Shown: positions 58,396-64,000 of the stretch, one piece after another | Layout of the letters: the number at the start of each line of letters is the position of its first letter | How positions within the stretch are numbered: the stretch's first letter is position 1 | Assembly: GCA_002682825.1 (NCBI GenBank) | Contig: NOKP01000001.1 | Coordinates: 4,529,296-4,593,295 of the forward strand | Length of the DNA stretch: 64,000 bases | Origin: Neonectria sp. B-13 | Lineage: Eukaryota; Ascomycota; Sordariomycetes; Hypocreales; Nectriaceae | Reading direction: 5' to 3' | Made by a program: the position numbers and the translations under genes | The notes under the pieces: generated by a model | Told to the model about the DNA's origin: nothing | The model's input: only the letters and a program-made list of their open reading frames with translations | Database searches by the model: none

Positions 58396-59360
58396 TTACA
58401 GGTCGTCATCAGAAAGCTCACCAGGCAGGGGCAGGGTGGCGGCCACGATCATCTCGTTCTCGTACTGCTTGAGGAGCTCCTTGTCGACCTCGGCGGTGGG
58501 GGGAGCGAGAGCAGGGGCAGCAACGAACTCCTACGTCACTAGTTAGCAATCTGACCAGGCATCCAAAAGAATTAGGGGGGACGCACGAGCTGGGGGTTGC
58601 CGACGAGCTTGCGGGCAAGCCAGAGGAAGGGCTTCTCGAAGTTGTAGTTGGACTTGGCGGAGATGTCGTAGTACTGGAGGTTCTTCTTTCGGTGGAAGGT
58701 GATGGTCTTGGCCTTGACCTTTCGCTCCTTCACATCGACCTTGTTACCGCAGAGAACGATGGGGACGTTCTCGCAAACTCGGACGAGGTCACCTGGAATT
58801 GATTTGTGAGCTGGGGCCTCGAGAAATATGATAGCTTGGAATGAACATACGGTGCCAGTTGGGGACGTTCTTGTAGGTGATACGCGAGGTGACATCGAAC
58901 ATGATGATACCGCACTGGCCGTTGATGTAGTAACCGTCACGGAGACCACCGAACTTCTCCTGACCGGCGGTATCCCAGACATCGAAGCGGATCTTGCCAA
59001 AGTTCTGGGACGAATTAGTACCCCGCACATCCGACGAGGGGCCGCGAGACTTACGGTGGTGAAGTCGAGAGGGTGGACCTCGACACCGAGAGTGGCCATG
59101 TACTTCTTCTCGAACTCACCAGTCAAGTGGCGCTTGACGAAGGTGGTCTGTTGGGCACGAAGAGGTCAGTCAGCGTTGGAGCTCCGAGAATAGTGGCATC
59201 TCCCGCCACTTCGGGCGGGAGGCGGGGTGAAAGGACGGCCACCGATAAGGTCGCTGGGAGGGGTTCGCGACGAGGTAAGGATCCTACACACCTTTCCGGT
59301 ACCGCCATCACCGACAAGCACGAGCTTGAAGGTGGGAGGGGCTTCTTGCTGTTCAGCCAT
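58396..59360 (-). CDS. gsp1: Ran/Gsp1 nuclear GTPase
   Basis: Exons 59360-59292, 59147-59055, 59004-58851, 58792-58587 and 58530-58396 (657 nt, 218 residues, normal for Ran). G1 loop GDGGTGKT at about 17-24 is split by intron 1 after the lysine; switch I is followed by [15 protein letters not shown]3 is [21 protein letters not shown]4 is NKVD ([20 protein letters not shown]); G5 is in the [16 protein letters not shown] segment. The C-terminus ends ELSDDDL, the Ran-specific acidic tail. Ran carries GTP in the nucleus and directs importin/exportin transport, spindle assembly and envelope formation; its exchange factor is RCC1 and its GAP Rna1. Introns are short (51-144 nt). Codon bias is strong, as for highly expressed genes. 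Confidence 0.97.
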
Positions 59361-61154
59361 TTTGAAGATGGATGGTGTAGCGACAGGTGCTCGGGAGGAC
59401 GTGAACAAGCGGGGTGCTGCGGTTGCGGGAGTTAGCGACTGTAGAGCGGGCGGGATGGCGCGAGGGAGTCGGTCGGAGGTAGAGGGCATCTGCCCAAGAT
59501 CGAAGCCGGCGAGGGGAGGGACCCTAAATACCTTGAGATGCGTCGCTGGATGTGGGTACGCGGTGATGGACGAACTTGACAGAGCAGTCAACCTGATGTT
59601 TTGAAGGCGGCGGGGAACTTTGGGCAGGGGAAGGGCCTTAAGCGAAAAATTCAGTCGCCCCAGGGTGGACTGGCAGCACGTGATATCGCAGCACGGATCA
59701 CGGACATCATCACCTCAATCCGGGAACCAGCAGCCAGCGGGTAATTCTTCAGTCGTAATTACAGGTACATTGCCCTACCACCGCGCTGTGCTCTCTTGCT
59801 GGCGCCATGCTACGAGCTACCTAGCATGGTGCGTCCCTGCTACCAACTTTGCCTTGCCTGGAAGATGCCCACAAGCGTCACCGTCACCGTCGCCGCCCGT
59901 CGCCGTCACCGCCTTGCGCCTGTGGCGTGTGGTCCTGCCTATGCCTGGAAGATTCCACCGATTGGGCACCGCTGGTTTTCCCTTCCATGGGCGCTGGGTG
60001 CCTTGGCTCACTGCCTGCTGGAAGCCTGCCCGGTGCTTGCCGATCCGGCCGCGTGCCTAGGTAGTCTAGGTATTTTTCTTCGCTGGCAGCAAGTTGGCCA
60101 GGGTTTTGGATTGCTCGGCGGTCTACTGGCTCCCAGCTAGTACGAAGTATTCGCCCACGCACACGACACTACACTATTCTCAGGATTCGGGCTGCTGGCC
60201 GACCTCAATGTGTGTGTTTGTGTTTGGCCAACTTGGACGTGGCGAAATATGCTGAAGCGCATGACGGAGCTGCTGTCAGAATAGCAGAATGTCCGAAGTA
60301 GCTTCATACTTGGCTAGCATCTTCGGCACGCCATGTCGCATTTCGCACTGCAGCGAAATGACAGGACGGGTGGCTGGTTGCTGGCCAATGCTGAAGGGGC
60401 TCGAATTCCATCGTCACCCGAATGCACTCGTCCAACCAGTCATCTTCCGTGATGCCCATAGACGCAGCTAGTTTCATGCAAGCTACCTCAGGTACGAAGT
60501 ACAGCTGTTTCCATTCTCATCGGGCCTATCTACTTGGCGCAGCAGAGGGAGGTCCACGGGTGTGTCCAGGACGACCCAACCTAAGCTCCCAGCCCCAACT
60601 CCCAACTTTCATTGTTTGTACTATCCAGCCTACCAGAGCTCAGAACCGTGCCAGCGTTCTTCAGCTACACCTTGGACTCAGACCCCAAGGACCACTGCAC
60701 GTGCCAATAATGCGAGTGCCTGAACCAGCTTTGTAATCAATCTTCTCTTGCCTAACGACTAGTCTACCACATTTCGTCCTCAGAGTCACGCTTTTTGCTA
60801 ACCCCCATGCCTAAACTTCATCAGGCTCATCGCTCGTTCTGCAACCCAATGCCTTGTTTTACTCAATGAAGTACCTTACTTAGGAAGTACACGGCTCCCT
60901 GGAAACTTGATTACATGAGCAGATCTCAAGGCAGCAGGCCGTTAGGCTTCATCGAGAACTTCAGGTCTTTTGGTGCATCGGCGCATGATATGAATCTTGG
61001 CCCTCAGAGTGGGAGAATATGACAGCCCAACATCCCTCGTCCACCCCAATCCTTTCTCGGGGTCAGAGTCAACCGTAGCTCCTCCCGCTGCGCCACGCCT
61101 GTTGTTCGTGACACTTTGATGAAGACGTTGCTCTGATTCAAAATTAGCTCGTCA
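59361..61154. other. intergenic region, no gene seen
   Basis: About 1.8 kb with the Ran promoter and leader (59361 to about 59640) and the 3' side of the Nas2 gene. A GCCGTCACCGTC-type repeat patch lies near 59880-59915. Several 60-145 codon frames overlap each other without support. Confidence 0.5.
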
Positions 61155-61860
61155 TCACATCGACCGGGGCTGAATCATTGCACGTACTCCTTCGTTTCCT
61201 TGCACACACTCTGCCACCTTTTTGAGGTCGTCGTGGTTGGATCGGTTCACGTAGCCAAAATTACGAATCTCGTCCCCGGGTTTCAACCCAGCCTGTTCAG
61301 CTGGGCTTCCCGCGGCAACGGTGTTGACCTTGGCAAATGGCGGATCTAAGGCCTCAGGTTGCGAGTCCGGAAGGATGGATTGCGCCTCGCTGGAACTGAG
61401 GGCTAGTTCACTGTCGCCGTGGTCGAGGCTTGCAAAATGTTCGTGAAGGAATTTTTCGATTCGGGCCATAACTTCTTTATAATCGTTTCGGAGACGAATG
61501 ATTCGAGCCCTTGTCGTCCGAACTAGGACCTGTTAGTTGAAAAAAAGCGAGAGAGGTATGGAATCCGTAGTACTCTGAGCAACATCGAGGTCGGCGCGAG
61601 GGAAGCCGTCTCTCGAGATGAGGGACGTGTTCATGTCTACTCCATGCTGGGAGCTTATTAGAAACGCAATAATGATACAAAGCAGAACCATGGCTTCAGA
61701 GATATACCGAGTCGAGCACGCTGCCAAGTGCCTTGAGTTCTGCTTCGATGTCGCCCTTCTTTCGCTCGAGCTCCTTGAAGCTCAGCTGCCCCGCATCACC
61801 GTTGCTTGCGTAGGAGCTGGTCTGCCCGGATGGCACTGTGGGTGCGTGAAGATTCTCCAT
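61155..61860 (-). CDS. nas2: 26S proteasome assembly chaperone Nas2 (PSMD9-like PDZ protein)
   Basis: Exons 61860-61708, 61646-61574 and 61522-61155 (594 nt, 197 residues). The N-terminal half is helical (LSFKELERKKGDIEAELKAL, HGVDMNTSLISRDGFPRADL, DVAQ then RTTRARIIRLRNDYKEVMAR), as in PSMD9. The C-terminal half is a PDZ domain: FAKVNTVAAGSPAEQAGLKP, GDEIRNFGYVNRSNHDDLKK. Nas2/p27 binds the Rpt5 C-terminus through the PDZ and assists regulatory particle assembly. The third exon's acceptor is CCTAG (61523), not the upstream AACAG at 61530; only the former keeps the frame. The end IQPRSM is a little shorter than in some homologues. It is divergent from the PWI factor gene. Confidence 0.9.
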
Positions 61861-62251
61861 TTTAAGAGGCAATCCAATATCTCGGGGAGACTGTTACAAA
61901 ATGTACGATGCCCACAGCGGCTGCGCAACGTTGAGAAGAAGTTGTCGTTAAGTGTTGCAGGCTACCTCGGATGACGTGCCGCTCAAGAGCTTCAGTGGAT
62001 TTAGCAGTGCACGAACATCCGTTAGGCGGGGTGTCGGTACGTCCCTGCCTGAATTTCCAGTGACAGGCTGAGATCAGAGCAGCCTGTTGGCCTGAAAACC
62101 AAAAACCGACATGGCCCGTGCACGATACCGGCATTGGCCAGAGTGAACTCCGAAGCGCATCTCCGTTGAGTTGGCGACGTCACTTTTTCACCTCAGCACC
62201 TCTGCCCAGCAACGCGTTCTCCTTGACATTGGCACTGCGATTTGACCCATC
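61861..62251. promoter_or_regulatory. bidirectional promoter of NAS2 and the PWI-domain gene
   Basis: 391 bp between divergent start codons. No specific factor site is claimed. Confidence 0.7.
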
Positions 62252-63771
62252 ATGGCTACCGGGGTAGATGCACGACTCTTGAAGTCGACAAAGTTCCCTG
62301 CCGAGTTCAGCCAGAAGGTCGATATGCAGAAAGTCAACCTCCAGGTCATGAAAAAGTCTGTGGGCCGCCTCCGTCCCTGTCCGTCCCCTTTGTCCTTGCT
62401 GACCATTCTGTACAGGTGGATCGCCAGCAAGATATCCGAAATTCTTGGTAACGAAGACGATGTTGTGATTGAGCTCTGTTTCAATCTGATCGAGGGATCG
62501 CGATACGTACGTCTACTGCCTATCGCGAAGAAATATTGGGCAAGCTAACCATGCCCTCACAGCCGGACGTCAAGTCCCTGCAGATCCAGCTCACGGGCTT
62601 CCTCGACAAAGACACGGCGCCCTTCTGCAAAGACTTATGGAGGCTACTGTTGAGTGCTCAGGGCAGTCCGCAGGGAGTGCCCAAGGAGCTGCTGGAAGCC
62701 AAGAAGCTCGAGCTCATGCAAGAAAAGGTACATATCGAGTTACGTCGCCGTCATGATTAATTCACGTCTAACGTTGACCCATTCTAGATGGAAGCGGACC
62801 GCGCCGCCGAGGATGCTAGGAATCGACGCGACGAGCTGGACCGTCGAGATCGCGAAGTTGACAATATGAAAGACCGTGATCGCCGAGACCGGGGAGCTGG
62901 ACGTGGCGACACCTGGCAGGGGAGACGAGGCGGTCGCGATTTTGAGACCAGAGGGCGAGGTGGTTTCAGAAGGAACGAAAACCGATCTCAATCGCCTCCT
63001 CCCCGATTTCGCGACCAGAGAGATCCGTACGGGCGCGACAGTTACGCCCCACGAGGTCGACGTGGCGGGGGCCGTGATCGTGGTACTCGCCGACTGTCAC
63101 GCAGTCGTTCGGCTTCAGCTTCGGCATCGTCTCGGTCAAACTCGCGTAGTGGTAGTGCGTCCCGCAGTACTGATCGAGCAGACAATCGGACCCACCAGAC
63201 TCGACAGAGGTCACCGGGAGGACGACGAGACCAGCGCAAGAGGTCAAGATCACCTGGTGCAGATGTCTATCGACCACGACAGAACCGCGACGGCAGAGGG
63301 CGTCGATATGCCCCGAACCGTCGATCGCGATCTGCCTCTTCCGAGAAGCGCCCACCTACACCAAAACGAAGAAGATACTCTTCTTCGCGAAGCCGATCAG
63401 TCGATCGCCGCAAACGGCATTCTAGAAGTGTCTCATCGTCGAGATCTAGGGGCTCTTCTAGGTCTCGTAGCCGTAGCCGCAGTGCCTCGCCCAAGCGCCG
63501 GGGCAAGGGTCCAACAGGCGCACGGAGCGATGCTTCAGACGTGGAGGATGATGGCCCTGGGCGGAAGCGGACCAACCCAGATGGACGCGGCCGACGCCCT
63601 TCAAAGAGACGAGAATCTCGCAACGGCCGACGACGGAACAGTTCTTCAGCTTCGTCACTCTCCAGAAACCGGGGCAAGTCAGCTGATATTTCTGAAGATG
63701 AACCTCGCGCCCCACCATCTAAAGCTGACATTGAACCTGTAAGAGACGACGAAGAGGTGGGTAAGGCGTGA
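62252..63771 (+). CDS. PWI-domain SR-rich mRNA processing factor (SRRM1/SRm160-like)
   Basis: Exons 62252-62355, 62416-62506, 62563-62727 and 62788-63771 (1344 nt, 447 residues). The PWI fold spans about 15-120: FPAEFSQKVDMQKVNLQVMK, KWIASKISEILGNEDDVVIE, LCFNLIEGSRYPDVKSLQIQ, LTGFLDKDTAPFCKDLWRLL. Then comes a charged helix (MQEKMEADRAAEDARNRRDE) and a long RS/RD/RG-rich tail with GDTWQGRRGGR and many SRSRS runs, as in the splicing coactivator SRm160. Such proteins bind nucleic acid through PWI and tether splicing and 3'-end factors. The canonical P-W-I is here K-W-I. The end is uncertain: reading on gives GKA-stop at 63771, but a GTGGGTAAGG donor and a CCGCAG acceptor near 63843 could add a short alternative tail. 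Confidence 0.9.
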
Positions 63772-64000
63772 TTATCGCGGACGGAGGGCAGTGGTGTTGT
63801 CGCGGACTGACGAGTGGCGTGACGCTGACCGATACATATCCGCAGAGCACAAGCTTCTGAGGATTGGAGTTGATAGGAGACGACCAGGATGAGGCGCTCT
63901 TCAAAATGGCCCTCCAACAGTCGTGGCTAACTGTTGTCGAAGCGCTCCCCGTTCACAGTGTCCCATGGTTCCTAAACTTCGCTTGGAATACGAAAATTCG
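63772..64000. other. downstream sequence at window edge
   Basis: 229 bp after the PWI-domain gene. Possible alternative terminal exon (from about 63844 to the stop near 63892) or 3' untranslated region. Nothing else seen before the window ends. Confidence 0.4.

Overview
The window is nuclear DNA of a filamentous ascomycete (Pezizomycotina), most likely a Sordariomycete. The evidence is: short spliceosomal introns (about 50-220 nt) with GTRNGY donors and CTRAC-type branch points; C-ending codon preference in highly expressed genes; and fungal-specific families (Clr5 domain, 2EXR domain, DUF-type fungal transcription-factor domain, a very long CorA-like protein, a YOX1-type homeobox protein). 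The class assignment is inference; no species marker was recognised. Exon joins were worked out by hand. For all but one spliced gene the summed exon lengths are a multiple of three and the joined product reads as a known family or a continuous ORF.

Layout. 1-6544: no gene seen, only simple repeats. 6545-13309: a proline/RS-rich small protein (+), a nine-exon CorA-like Mg2+ transporter (-) and a BTB/POZ protein (-). 14900-22547: thioredoxin-like protein with PITH domain, 2EXR protein, Clr5/TPR protein and a J-domain protein, all on +. 22902-26114: a fungal transcription-factor-domain protein and SmB (both -). 26468-30704: ribosomal protein uL5/L11 and mitochondrial ATP synthase alpha (both +). 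30705-33073: an AT-rich gene-free island holding a 230-bp MITE-like element with TA flanks. 33074-34321: ATP-dependent NAD(P)H-hydrate dehydratase (+). 34322-41096: 6.8 kb without a recognisable gene. 41097-46036: an unrecognised 530-aa protein (+), the PP2A activator PTPA (-) and exosome subunit Rrp46 (+). 46037-50171: a long gene-free stretch that probably includes the leader of the NAD kinase gene at 50172-52955 (+). 53870-63771: homeobox factor (-), Ran/Gsp1 GTPase (-), proteasome assembly chaperone Nas2 (-) and a PWI/SR-rich splicing factor (+).

Most genes are unlinked housekeeping functions: translation, splicing (SmB and the PWI factor), nuclear transport, RNA decay, proteasome assembly, ATP synthesis and nicotinamide nucleotide metabolism (NAD kinase and NAD(P)HX repair). 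There is no secondary-metabolite cluster, CRISPR array, rRNA or tRNA that I can see, and no convincing new multi-gene system. The points most worth a second look are the TA-flanked inverted-repeat element, the long gene-free stretches with pyrimidine-rich leaders, a GC-AG intron, an in-frame 51-nt intron, a 9-nt microexon, an unresolved frame change in the BTB gene, and the ~500-residue low-complexity arm of the NAD kinase.
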